A stretch of 64,000 nucleotides of DNA from an uncultured Alphaproteobacteria bacterium (lineage in GTDB: Bacteria > Pseudomonadota > Alphaproteobacteria > RF32 > CAG-239). Positions 49,149-58,083 of this stretch are shown piece after piece. Each line of letters begins with the position of its first letter. Position 1 is the first letter of the stretch. A program made the translations under genes and the position numbers. The DNA lies in contig CALXYB010000004.1 in the NCBI GenBank assembly GCA_944392835.1, positions 62,001 through 126,000 on the forward strand. The letters run 5' to 3'. Under the pieces are notes generated by a model. The model had not been told where the DNA came from, ran no database searches, and was given only the letters and a program-made list of their open reading frames with translations.

Positions 49149-51407
49149 CTATGTCATACGGGTGAGTTCATCCAACATCTCATCGGCCGTAGTAATAATC
49201 TTGGTTGCGGCAGAATAAGCTCTTTGGGTTACAATCATGTTAGAAAACTCTGTTGCCAAGTCAACGTTTGAGGACTCTAACGAATAAGCCGTAATCTCAC
49301 CCGCGCCGTTGGTTCCGGCCTGTCTTAACATCGCCTGACCGGAGGCATCTGTTTCAATCCAGGTGTTACCGGTTAAGGCATCCATACCTTCCGCATTAGC
49401 AAAGGTAGCCAAAGGAAGAATGGCAATCGGACGAGTTTCACCGTTATCAAACAACGCTGTTACAACACCATCTTCACTGATGCTTACACCGGTATAGCTA
49501 CCAAACTTTGCACCGTCTTGATTGATGTAGTTGGTTAAGAAATCGCCGGATAAGTTGGTTAAACCATCATTAGTTCCGACATTACCCATATCAAGAGTGA
49601 TACGTGTACCATTGTCCGGATCTCCATCCATATTCTGGGCACCGTTTGACCATTCAATAGCCATTTCATCTACATAAAAGTATTTTGGTGTACCATCGGC
49701 ATTGAAGCGAACAGCCGGAACAACAGCGCCTTGCTCAACCTCTGTGCCGTTTACCGTAAATTCGTTAGCCAGAGTTGCCGTTGTATTTCGGATAGACTTC
49801 CAAGCATTGGTATCTTTGTCTCTGACAATACCTGAGATTGCTGTTCCCAAATCTGTGGTATCTATCGCAATATCACCACCGGTTGAACTCGGCAAAATTT
49901 CCAAAGATGAACCACTGATAACAAAACGAGAAGGCTCGGTTGCCGTGGTGTTGAGCTTACCGCCAAAAATATTCATCATTTTGGCGACATCAACTTTTCT
50001 ACCACTGATGGCATCCTTGATGTTGACATAGTAGTCTCCGGCATCTGGATCATCCGGTGTATCCGTATTTACGAAATGGTAGGTTTTACCATCAAGCGTA
50101 ATGGTTTTGTTCAGATAATCAGCAGCTTTAGTTGACGTGAAGTCAATGCGTGCCGTATTTTTGATATCATTATCAATAGCCTGAATGGTAAATACACCTG
50201 TCGGAATACCCGTATCTTGTGCCGGATTGGTTGCGCTTTGAACACAAGCCAAGGTCTTGCTGGCATCAATCGTCAGCTCGGCACCTGCTACAGACTGAAC
50301 AATTTGAATTGTGCTGCCGTCTGCCGTAAAGCGGTTTGCTGAGGGCATGCTGTTTTTGATTGCCGTTTCAAAAGCTTTGGTAAAATCGCTCGTGGTAATG
50401 ATACCGGTTGAAATATCTACGGCAATATATTTATTGTTTCTGGCATCTGGCGGAATCGTTGCAGTACCATTGGTAAAAATGAAGTTGTAGGTTGTATTGG
50501 TACCGGCATCGGTGATGGCTATGCTTGAGCCGTTTTCAGGAATCTTTGTAAACTCCAATTGTCCTGCTGCATAGTAAACATCTTGGTTCGTATCCGCAGC
50601 TGTTTCTCTGCCGCCATACAGGGTTACGCTGGCCGCACCGCTCGGAACAGAAGCCCCCATAGACCAACCGTTAGAACTTGTCTTTGTATATTCCAAGCTC
50701 ATATTGCTGGCATTGCCCAAGCTGTCATAAATCAAGGCAGAAACTTTGCGCTTACCACCTGCAGCAGCATTGGTCGGGTCATAAATCGGGTCTGACGACG
50801 GCAAGTTTGCTCCCAAACTGATTTGGTGGGTCGGGGTTGCCGTTCCGCCAATATTGGATAAGTTAACCGGACGCAAATTCTTACCATCAATAATGTTGTC
50901 ATTGATATAAACCGTGTTTCCGGATGCATCATAGTAAGCTTTCATATATTTGATGCCGTTTACGTCAACGACCGTTGCATTCGGATTGCCATCCCAGGGC
51001 AACAAAGACCATGCTTGCGCATAATAACCGCCGGTGTTTTTTAAATAACCGTTTTGGTCAACCGAAAAGCTTCCGGCTCTGGTATAAGCCCACAAGTCGC
51101 CTTCGCCCGGATTGGCAGCCTGGTTTACAACAAAGAAACCAGAACCACTGATGGCAACATCGGTAGAATTTGAAGTTGCCGAAAGCAAACCTTGCGCACT
51201 GACGCTTTGCTTCGGTCCCGATTGTACACCACCCGGTGAATACAGGCTTGATGATGTTTGTTTGGTTACCAAGGTTGAAAAAGCAACAGAGTTGTTCTTA
51301 TAACCTATGGTGTTTACGTTGGCGATATTGTCGGAAATGGCTCCCATTGAACTGGACTGGGAGGCCAAAGCCGAAATACCGGATTGCATTGCACCAAAAA
51401 TACTCAT
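49149..51407 (-). CDS. flgE: Flagellar hook protein FlgE, long form
   Basis: FlgE builds the flexible hook. The 752-residue protein has the axial N-terminus (SISALAS-like: MQSGISALASQSSSMGAISD then NIANVNTIGYK) and the axial C-terminus (FSNMIVTQRAYSAATKIITT then ADEMLDELTRMT), with a large inserted outer domain in between. Typical FlgE is about 400-600 residues; this long one has a big exposed domain. It follows flgD and fliK in the sigma-54-driven unit. Confidence 0.94.
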   Translation of the reverse strand: MSIFGAMQSGISALASQSSSMGAISDNIANVNTIGYKNNSVAFSTLVTKQTSSSLYSPGGVQSGPKQSVSAQGLLSATSNSTDVAISGSGFFVVNQAANPGEGDLWAYTRAGSFSVDQNGYLKNTGGYYAQAWSLLPWDGNPNATVVDVNGIKYMKAYYDASGNTVYINDNIIDGKNLRPVNLSNIGGTATPTHQISLGANLPSSDPIYDPTNAAAGGKRKVSALIYDSLGNASNMSLEYTKTSSNGWSMGASVPSGAASVTLYGGRETAADTNQDVYYAAGQLEFTKIPENGSSIAITDAGTNTTYNFIFTNGTATIPPDARNNKYIAVDISTGIITTSDFTKAFETAIKNSMPSANRFTADGSTIQIVQSVAGAELTIDASKTLACVQSATNPAQDTGIPTGVFTIQAIDNDIKNTARIDFTSTKAADYLNKTITLDGKTYHFVNTDTPDDPDAGDYYVNIKDAISGRKVDVAKMMNIFGGKLNTTATEPSRFVISGSSLEILPSSTGGDIAIDTTDLGTAISGIVRDKDTNAWKSIRNTTATLANEFTVNGTEVEQGAVVPAVRFNADGTPKYFYVDEMAIEWSNGAQNMDGDPDNGTRITLDMGNVGTNDGLTNLSGDFLTNYINQDGAKFGSYTGVSISEDGVVTALFDNGETRPIAILPLATFANAEGMDALTGNTWIETDASGQAMLRQAGTNGAGEITAYSLESSNVDLATEFSNMIVTQRAYSAATKIITTADEMLDELTRMT

Positions 51408-51428
51408 TTTCTCTCTCCTAAAGTTTTA

Positions 51429-52274
51429 TTATATCAAACCGAAAGTTGCGGCTTTTGCTGCCTCACCTGCGGCCCGACCGAGAACTGCCGCCGCTGTTTC
51501 CAGTACGCTGTCCTCGTCTCCCCCTTCTTCCGGAGGGGTTGTATTCTCGTCGCCGCCGTCGGTTCCTTCTCCGCCGGTTGCGCCGTCATCTTTGTTAAAA
51601 TAATCATCATTACGGACTGTCAGGATATCTCCCAAAGCTGCCGTTACGGCATCGCCCAAGCCGACATAAACACCGCTTGAGTCGCTGGCAACGCCGGTTA
51701 CGCGACCGAATACAGTGGTTACAACGTTAGCTGCCGTTTCGCCGCTTGCTACTTTAGTTGTAACCTCAATTTTGTAGGCCCCGTCTTCTAGCTGGTTGCC
51801 GTTAGAATCTTTACCATTCCATGTGAACTCATGTGTTCCGGATGTCATTTTTCCTTGTTCCGAATAAACGATATTGCCATTCATGTCTTTGACGACAATC
51901 GTTGTATTCACAACATTTTTATCCAAAGTATAAGTTGCTTTGGCTTTACCGCCTTCCAAAGGCATTACGTTACCCATAACCTGAGCCACTTTGCCGATAT
52001 AAGAAACAGCTTGCGCTCCAAGGTTTGCAATATTCATACTCAACAAGTTATCCAATTTCTCATTGGTTTGGATGGCTTGTTCAACGCTTGAATATTGAAC
52101 CAATTGGTTGGTGAACTCGGCCGTATCCATCGGATCCAATGGATCTTGATATTTTAACTGTGTGGTTAACAAAGTCAGAAAGGTGTTCATATCCGCCGAC
52201 AGATTCTGAGAGGCGGTATTGGTATTTGTCGTCCCTGTCTGAGTGTAACCGTTTAATGCGTTTACGTCTGTCAT
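51429..52274 (-). CDS. flgD: Flagellar hook capping protein FlgD
   Basis: FlgD caps the growing hook. The 281-residue protein has the N-terminal motif MNTFLTLLTTQLKYQDPLDP then MDTAEFTNQLVQYSSVEQAI, a central FlgD Ig-like and Tudor-like region (GTHEFTWNGKDSNGNQLEDG), and an Asp/Gly/Glu-rich C-terminal end. That acidic tail is longer than usual. It lies between fliK and flgE. Confidence 0.93.
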   Translation of the reverse strand: MTDVNALNGYTQTGTTNTNTASQNLSADMNTFLTLLTTQLKYQDPLDPMDTAEFTNQLVQYSSVEQAIQTNEKLDNLLSMNIANLGAQAVSYIGKVAQVMGNVMPLEGGKAKATYTLDKNVVNTTIVVKDMNGNIVYSEQGKMTSGTHEFTWNGKDSNGNQLEDGAYKIEVTTKVASGETAANVVTTVFGRVTGVASDSSGVYVGLGDAVTAALGDILTVRNDDYFNKDDGATGGEGTDGGDENTTPPEEGGDEDSVLETAAAVLGRAAGEAAKAATFGLI

Positions 52275-52286
52275 TGTTCTTCCCCC

Positions 52287-53951
52287 TTAAACTCTGATGT
52301 TAAGACCGGTTGTTCCGTTCCAGGACTGATTCTGGAAAGCATCTCCGGCCAAGAGGTCATTACTTGCCTCTTTCTCAAAAATATCGCCGATGAAGTTGCG
52401 CAAACCGTTATCATGTTCTTGATTCTGGTTGGCTTGATTGCCTCCTCTGAAGCTAAAGCTCAGAGAGCCTTCATCGGTTTGGAAACCGGCATCGTTAAAT
52501 GCCTTTTCCAAAGTTTGCATCTCCTTTTGGAGAACTTCCATGGTCTCGGGGCGGCTGGAAATAATATGTGCCTGCAATTTGCCGTCTTTGCCGATTTGCA
52601 TTTTGACCTCAATATGTCCCAAATCAACAGGCTTTAAGGAAATATCTATCTTATCAATACCTTTGACGGCAGATTTGGTGATATTTACTTTTACTTGGTC
52701 TACAATTTCTTTACTCATTCCTTTATAAATATCACGGAAAGAGGTTTGATTGCTCTCTGCGGAAGCATCTGCTTTTGCCGCCTTAACAAATTCGCTTCCG
52801 GCAACAACCGCTGTATTTAGATTGCTTGAATTTGCTTCCACTGCAGCGACTTGCGATACACTGCCCGCACTTACCTCTGTCACATTAGAAGAAGCAACAT
52901 TAAATGTCGGCATCATATTCAAATCTTTAACGGCAACATCATCGGGCATCGTTGTTGTTTGGGCCTGCAAAGCAACAGAATCGGATGTACTATTTGTTCC
53001 CGCCAATAAATCATTACTGCTCAACTGGGAAATTTTTTCCTCTTTAACAGAAACCTTAATTTCAGCTTTGCTTACTTCTTTGCCAATAACTTCTGAAAGT
53101 TTAGCTGCTTGCTCACTAATTTTTTGTCCTTCAACTTCCTCTAAAACAGCTTCTTGCGCAGCTACATCTTTCCTTAAGCCTTTATCTTGAAGCTGAGCTT
53201 TAATCTCTTCCATATTTAGCTTTGCAACATCATCATCTGTTGCAGCAACAAAATTACTAACATCCAAAACGCCATCAGCCTCTGAGGTCGTCGGCATTTG
53301 AGCTTTAGCCTCAGCTTCCAACGGAACTATTGTAAACACAGGCTCTCCGCCTTCTTGCGGCATTGTCATCATAACCTGCAAAGTGTCATCTCCGGCAAGC
53401 TGTGCAGCCAGCTCGGCTCCCGTCATCTGTACCAGCTCTCCGCTTTCAGGGTTAACAACATTAATTATGCCCATCATAGACAAATCAGCCAAAGGAACCA
53501 CAATTTGATTTGCTGCTTTTTCGCTTTTTTCTGTTTGTGCGCCTTCTTCTGCAGCGCCTTGAGATACTTCATTACCTTCCTTAGCCACCGAAGCATCTTG
53601 AGATACATTATCGTCCTTAGACATATTTTTATCTGTATCTTGACGCGAAGCTTCAGGCTTTTCGTTTTCTACCGAATCCGTTTTTTGCTCCGCACGATTA
53701 TCATTAGCCTCCGGACGTTTTTTATCCTCGGAAGAAGAAGTTTTGTTCTCAACACGCTCTTTCTTATCATTCGGACGAATATCTTTTTCTGCCTTGTTCT
53801 CACGAGCGACCTCTTGCGCAGGAGACTTTTCTGCCGAAGATGTTTTATTCAGCAACTCTGCAAAAGCATCACCCTCCACTCCCGATGACAAATTTACTCT
53901 GCTAAAGCTCATCAGGTTTGCCAGTTGGTTTTTAATCTCGTTTAATTCCAT
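52287..53951 (-). CDS. fliK: Flagellar hook-length control protein FliK
   Basis: FliK is the secreted ruler of hook length. The 554-residue protein has a charged, Glu/Lys/Asn-rich N-terminal half and the C-terminal hook domain (KIDISLKPVDLGHIEVKMQI then GKDGKLQAHIISSRPETMEV, followed by EKAFNDAGFQ), which is the FliK_C signature. The ATG is 32 bases from the expected start of its sigma-54 promoter. It heads the fliK-flgD-flgE unit. Confidence 0.9.
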   Translation of the reverse strand: MELNEIKNQLANLMSFSRVNLSSGVEGDAFAELLNKTSSAEKSPAQEVARENKAEKDIRPNDKKERVENKTSSSEDKKRPEANDNRAEQKTDSVENEKPEASRQDTDKNMSKDDNVSQDASVAKEGNEVSQGAAEEGAQTEKSEKAANQIVVPLADLSMMGIINVVNPESGELVQMTGAELAAQLAGDDTLQVMMTMPQEGGEPVFTIVPLEAEAKAQMPTTSEADGVLDVSNFVAATDDDVAKLNMEEIKAQLQDKGLRKDVAAQEAVLEEVEGQKISEQAAKLSEVIGKEVSKAEIKVSVKEEKISQLSSNDLLAGTNSTSDSVALQAQTTTMPDDVAVKDLNMMPTFNVASSNVTEVSAGSVSQVAAVEANSSNLNTAVVAGSEFVKAAKADASAESNQTSFRDIYKGMSKEIVDQVKVNITKSAVKGIDKIDISLKPVDLGHIEVKMQIGKDGKLQAHIISSRPETMEVLQKEMQTLEKAFNDAGFQTDEGSLSFSFRGGNQANQNQEHDNGLRNFIGDIFEKEASNDLLAGDAFQNQSWNGTTGLNIRV

Positions 53952-53993
53952 GACAGAAAATCCTTATAAAAAATTTTGCCTTGCCATTTTTAA

Positions 53994-54009
53994 TGCAAAT
54001 AACGTGCCA
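53994..54009 (-). promoter_or_regulatory. Sigma-54 promoter of fliK-flgD-flgE
   Basis: The minus strand reads TGGCAC-GTTAT-TTGCA, a perfect match to the sigma-54 -24/-12 consensus (TGGCAC-N5-TTGC), about 43 bases before the fliK ATG. This fits FlbD control. Confidence 0.88.
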
Positions 54010-54023
54010 AAAAAAACGAAGGC

Positions 54024-54049
54024 AAAAAAAGGAGCTCTAAATGAGCTCC
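54024..54049 (-). terminator. Terminator after flaF
   Basis: GGAGCTC and GAGCTCC pair over ATTTA with seven T following on the minus strand. The next promoter (fliK) starts just after it. Confidence 0.8.
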
Positions 54050-54068
54050 CAGCTAAAAAGCTATTACT

Positions 54069-54470
54069 TTAAGATCCTGATGATAGCTCCCCCTCATCCG
54101 CTTGTTTACCAGCCAGTCCCTTGGCAATATTCATATTAATATTAATCAAGGCATTTAAGCTATCCGGAGACGGCTCTGCTAAAACTTTAACAGTACGCTG
54201 AAAAACAAACATTGCCAAATTGATGATGTTTTGGCGAATCTCCGGCGGTTGCGGACAATCTTGTTCCTGCATAGCACTAGCAATAATCGTCCATAGGCGG
54301 CGATTCTTATCTAAAGCCTCGGGAAGTTCAGACTTTTTCTCCTCCCAATGCTCTTTTATCATATTTAGCGCTGAGGCAGTTCTGATAAAAGCTCTACTTT
54401 CAAGCTCATTTTGCTGCATTGATGACACTTCGTTTGCGGAATATTTCTGCGATTCATTCATTTTTGACAC
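54069..54470 (-). CDS. flaF: Flagellar biosynthesis regulator FlaF
   Basis: FlaF is an alphaproteobacterial helper of flagellin synthesis and secretion. The 133-residue helical protein has the family features: ELESRAFIRTASALNMIKEH, ALDKNRRLWTIIASAM and EIRQNIINLAMFVFQRTVKV. It is a single-gene unit with its own terminator, just upstream of fliK. Its usual partner FlbT and the flagellins are not in the window. Confidence 0.85.
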   Translation of the reverse strand: MSKMNESQKYSANEVSSMQQNELESRAFIRTASALNMIKEHWEEKKSELPEALDKNRRLWTIIASAMQEQDCPQPPEIRQNIINLAMFVFQRTVKVLAEPSPDSLNALININMNIAKGLAGKQADEGELSSGS

Positions 54471-54562
54471 TCTGCTTTAGTTTTAATTAAAGTCTTTTTA
54501 ATCAAATTTAGTTAACATTGTGTTATATTTTAGAATAGTTTTCAACATAATACAATTTTTTT

Positions 54563-55522
54563 ATGGCAGTCATAATGATAAAACACCTTAAAACTTTCTT
54601 ATTTTTTCTCTTGGGCGCTATTTTATTTATTAATACAGTGTCAGCCCAAATGGTTGAGTTGAAAAAAGAAAAAAATCGTATTCAGCAAGAACTTAAAATT
54701 GCTGCTTTTCTGGATTATCCGCCATTCGGACATTATGCAGACCCGCCCTACAGAGACAGTTTTTCAACTGTTTTTGACCCCATCATCAGACAATATGCCG
54801 AAAAACAAAATTTTGAAGTAAACTATATCATCACCAAGAACTATTCTACCTTAGTTCGCGACGTGCGGCGCGGTGAAATTGACATGTTGCTCGGAATGTA
54901 TCATGAAACACCTATGTATATGGGCTTGGAATATGTATTTCCGGCCGCTGTCAACAACCCCATCGTTGCCATTATGCTTCCACAAAGGATTAGCGAGGTT
55001 AAATCTCGGGCCGACCTAAAAAAACTTCAAGGCGCTATGAGCTCTCATGAACATTTAAGTGAGCATGTTGCGCAGCAGCTAAAACAATATAATGTAAAAA
55101 AATTTGATAAAACTCTTGATATGTATGAGCTGCTTTTTGCCGGAAAAGTTGACTATATTATCGGTAGCAGATATTTCAGCATGATTGAAGCCATGAAACT
55201 CGGCATTTATGATAAAATCAGTTTTTCTAAGCAAGCTATTTGGGATATGCCCTTGTTTATCGGTATTTCTAAAATGTCTCCACATAAAAAGTTTTTATCT
55301 AAAACTTTTACAGCCTTTATGGAGAGACCCGAGACCAGAAAAAAAATTGAACAAACCCTGATTGATATGGTCAACAAGGTCCAAAAAGACACTGTTGGCG
55401 TTGTGCCTCCATCTTTCAGCAGCGACAAAAAATTGCCCGACATTAATGAGACAGCCATCCAAGAACAACCCAACACCATGATAATGGTCGTTCCACCAGG
55501 AAAAAGAAATAATCTTAAGTAA
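54563..55522 (+). CDS. Periplasmic solute-binding protein (family 3 type)
   Basis: This 319-residue protein has a signal peptide (ending NTVSAQMVE) and the two-lobe pattern of family 3 extracellular solute-binding proteins (LKIAAFLDYPPFGHYADP, VRRGEIDMLLGMYHETPM, YVFPAAVNNPIVAIMLPQR, ALLFAGKVDYIIGS-type segment). No permease or ATPase gene is adjacent, so it may serve a remote transporter or act as a sensor domain. The long tail after residue 270 is Pro/Gln-rich and unusual. Confidence 0.75.
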   Translation: MAVIMIKHLKTFLFFLLGAILFINTVSAQMVELKKEKNRIQQELKIAAFLDYPPFGHYADPPYRDSFSTVFDPIIRQYAEKQNFEVNYIITKNYSTLVRDVRRGEIDMLLGMYHETPMYMGLEYVFPAAVNNPIVAIMLPQRISEVKSRADLKKLQGAMSSHEHLSEHVAQQLKQYNVKKFDKTLDMYELLFAGKVDYIIGSRYFSMIEAMKLGIYDKISFSKQAIWDMPLFIGISKMSPHKKFLSKTFTAFMERPETRKKIEQTLIDMVNKVQKDTVGVVPPSFSSDKKLPDINETAIQEQPNTMIMVVPPGKRNNLK

Positions 55523-55603
55523 AAATATTATCGCTGTCTTGACCTTTGGTAACTTATTGTCTAAATTATCATCAACTTAAACTCTAACAGAAAGCGGTAA
55601 AAT

Positions 55604-56269
55604 ATGGTACTTCTGATTCATCATCCCGCATCGGCTGCGTCTCGTAAAATTCGGATTATTATGGCCGAAAAAAGAATGCTGTTTGTCCTAAAGGAAGAAG
55701 AACCATGGAAACCTTCTCAGGATTTATATAAGCTTAATCCGTCAGGCGAGTTGCCCGTTTTTGTATTTGACGGCAACGTCATTGCCGGGAATTATGCCAT
55801 TACCGAGTTTTTGGAAGAGGTTAACCGTGAGATTAAACTTATGCCTTCAGATGCCAAACAAAAGGCTGAAGTCAGACGTTTAATGGAGTGGTTTGATGTA
55901 AAATTCTTAAAAGAAGTCAACCGCAATATCGTTCAGGAAAAAATACATAAACGTTTCGGTTTTGGCAATCCTCCGGATTCTAAGATATTGAAAATCGGGA
56001 TGAACAACCTTAACTTTCACCTGGAATATATTGATTGGCTTGCCGAGAGAAGAAACTATCTTGCCGGAGATGATTTTTCTTTGGCTGACATTACGGCTGC
56101 TGCACATTTGTCCGTTTTGGATTATTTGGGCGATATTCCATGGGAAGGTTATAAGAATGCCAAACTTTGGTATTCTAAAATCAAATCCAGACCAAGCTTT
56201 AAAGAGATTTTGAAGGACAATATCAAAGGTATTTTACCGGCAAAACATTATGCTAATTTGGACTTTTAA
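55604..56269 (+). CDS. Glutathione S-transferase family protein
   Basis: This 221-residue protein has an N-terminal thioredoxin-like domain (LIHHPASAASRKIRIIMAEK then RMLFVLKEEEPW, GELPVFVFDGNVIAGNYAIT) and a helical C-terminal domain (YLAGDDFSLADITAAAHLSV, LDYLGDIPWEGY). The N-capping ITEF box and the FSLADI motif are typical. Substrate is unknown. A small lipoprotein-like gene follows two bases later. Confidence 0.85.
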   Translation: MVLLIHHPASAASRKIRIIMAEKRMLFVLKEEEPWKPSQDLYKLNPSGELPVFVFDGNVIAGNYAITEFLEEVNREIKLMPSDAKQKAEVRRLMEWFDVKFLKEVNRNIVQEKIHKRFGFGNPPDSKILKIGMNNLNFHLEYIDWLAERRNYLAGDDFSLADITAAAHLSVLDYLGDIPWEGYKNAKLWYSKIKSRPSFKEILKDNIKGILPAKHYANLDF

Positions 56270-56270
56270 A

Positions 56271-56735
56271 ATGAATAAAATTATTGCAACTTTCGGAGCT
56301 TTGTTGTTCGCCTCTTCTTGTACTTTGTTTCAGGATGGTGACGGACAGGTTATTTATCACTGGGAAAGAGAGAATACCGGCGTGCAGAAATTTGCGCGAG
56401 ACCACTCCGAGTGTATGCGCCAAGCAGAGGACTTTAAACTTTTGCCCGACGTTCGTTCTTGGTTCTTTTCAGAAGAAGTTAAAATGAATATTCGGGCTGA
56501 TTGGCATGCCGAAAAAGGTATTTGGGCAAGCTATGTTCCTTATCCGGGAGCCATGCCTCTAGTTGTTAATAGTTTACGAAACGATTCTGATTCCAGTCCC
56601 AGAAAGTATAGAATGTGCATGGAAGACAGAGGGTATTGGCACAGGACATATAACCTCCCAAGCGTTACAAACATCTATGTTTATCGGCCGCAAGGTGTCT
56701 TGCAAGACGACCCGATTAACAAAGGCATTTACTAG
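56271..56735 (+). CDS. Lipoprotein of unknown function
   Basis: The start is taken as the ATG at 56271 (MNKIIATFGALLFASSC, lipobox FASSC), one base after the GST stop codon. The roughly 154-residue protein has a Trp/Tyr-rich region and Cys residues in DHSECMRQ and RMCMEDRGYW. It resembles small lipoproteins with a C-terminal MxDRGY motif seen in envelope proteins, but no family is named. It is probably co-transcribed with GST. Confidence 0.7.
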   Translation: MNKIIATFGALLFASSCTLFQDGDGQVIYHWERENTGVQKFARDHSECMRQAEDFKLLPDVRSWFFSEEVKMNIRADWHAEKGIWASYVPYPGAMPLVVNSLRNDSDSSPRKYRMCMEDRGYWHRTYNLPSVTNIYVYRPQGVLQDDPINKGIY

Positions 56736-56892
56736 CCCCTTCAAAGCTTAGTTTTTATACTCAAAATTGTCCCTTTGTGGGGATAATTTTGCAAATTTTG
56801 CTTTGCGGAAAACAAAAATCATTATAAAGTCAGTTGAAGAAAAGAAATACGGCTTGTGTGTTGCCGCAAATTTTAGAGGATGTTTTACAGAA

Positions 56893-58059
56893 ATGGTTAA
56901 GCAGTTTGAACAAGAGCCTGTTGTTTTACAGGTTTTGCCTGAACTTGAAATGGGCGGTGTAGAAATCGGGACAATTGAAATTGCCGGAGGCCTGCAAAAA
57001 AAAGGCATTACAAATTATGTTGCCTCTCAAGGCGGCAGACTGGTTTATGATTTGGAGCGAATGAAGGTTGAGCATCTGACCTTGCCGCTTAAGACCAAAA
57101 ATATTTTCAAAATGCGTAAAAATGCTAATGAATTGGCAAAGTTCATCAAGGAGAAAGGTATTAACATCGTTCATGCTCGCTCTCGGGCTCCGGCTTGGAG
57201 CGCTTATTGGGCTGCAAAAAAAGCCGGCGTACATTATATGACAACTTTTCACGGCACTTATGGTCTCGGCCCTTGGGGGTTGAAAAAGCTCTATAACCGC
57301 GTAATGACTTATGGTGAAAAAGTTATTGCCATCTCAGAACACATTAAACGCCATATTCTGGCAAACTATAAAATCTCTGAGGATAAAATCCGGCTTGTTC
57401 ATCGTTGTGTTAATACCGAAAAATTTTCTCCCGAAGCTGTTACTTCCGAGAGAATGATTAAGACCGTTCAGGATTATAATATTCCCGATGATAAAAAAGT
57501 TTTGCTCTTGGGCGGCAGAATTACACGCTGGAAGGGACAACATCTTTTGATTGAGGCCTTGTCTAAGGTTAAAAATCAAAATTATTATTGTATTATTGCC
57601 GGCGACGAGCAAGGCCGCGAAGAATATGTTAACGAGCTCAAAAGTCTGATTAAAAAATATAATTTGGAGAATCGGGTTGCTATCTTTGGCAAGGTTTTGG
57701 ATATGCCTGCTTTGATGATGGTTTCTAACGTCATCTTGTCTACGGCTATTGAACCCGAAGCCTTTGGACGTATTGCCATTGAGGGGCAAGCTATGGGTAA
57801 AATCGTTGTTGCATCAAACCATGGCGGCTCACTTGACAGTATTGTTGACGGACAAACCGGCAAGCTCTTTTACAACAATAATGCGGCTTCTTTGGCAGAG
57901 GCCATTGATTGGGCTCTCTCCCTCTCGGAAAGCGAGGAAGAAAAAATTGCCAAAGCGGCCATAAAAAACGTAAAAGACAACTTCACAAAAGAAATTATGT
58001 GTGATAAAACTACCAAGGTTTATGAGGAGCTTGTAGCTTCTGATAATAAAAATGATTAA
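56893..58059 (+). CDS. Glycosyltransferase family 4 protein
   Basis: The start is taken at 56893 (MVKQFEQEPVVLQVLPELEM); a longer frame has no better support, so it is uncertain. The GT-B fold shows the N-terminal Gly-rich loop (MGGVEIGTIEIAGGLQKKGI), HARSRAPAWSAYWAAKKAG, LLGGRITRWKGQHLLIEALS and the C-terminal E-x7-E nucleotide-sugar site region (EAFGRIAIEGQAMGKIVVAS). This is likely lipopolysaccharide or capsule sugar transfer, common next to thrS in alphaproteobacteria. It is about 388 residues long. Confidence 0.85.
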   Translation: MVKQFEQEPVVLQVLPELEMGGVEIGTIEIAGGLQKKGITNYVASQGGRLVYDLERMKVEHLTLPLKTKNIFKMRKNANELAKFIKEKGINIVHARSRAPAWSAYWAAKKAGVHYMTTFHGTYGLGPWGLKKLYNRVMTYGEKVIAISEHIKRHILANYKISEDKIRLVHRCVNTEKFSPEAVTSERMIKTVQDYNIPDDKKVLLLGGRITRWKGQHLLIEALSKVKNQNYYCIIAGDEQGREEYVNELKSLIKKYNLENRVAIFGKVLDMPALMMVSNVILSTAIEPEAFGRIAIEGQAMGKIVVASNHGGSLDSIVDGQTGKLFYNNNAASLAEAIDWALSLSESEEEKIAKAAIKNVKDNFTKEIMCDKTTKVYEELVASDNKND

Positions 58060-58083
58060 TTTAAGTAAAAGGAAAATTTTAAA

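Noticed and set aside
54069..54470. Calling this gene flbT
   Set aside because: The helical pattern with NRRLW and IRQNIINLAMFVF fits FlaF; no FlbT signature was seen.
54471..54562. CtrA-type sites (TTAA-N7-TTAA) between flaF and the solute-binding gene
   Set aside because: TTAA-like words exist but none has the 7-base spacing; the AT-rich gap gives such words by chance.
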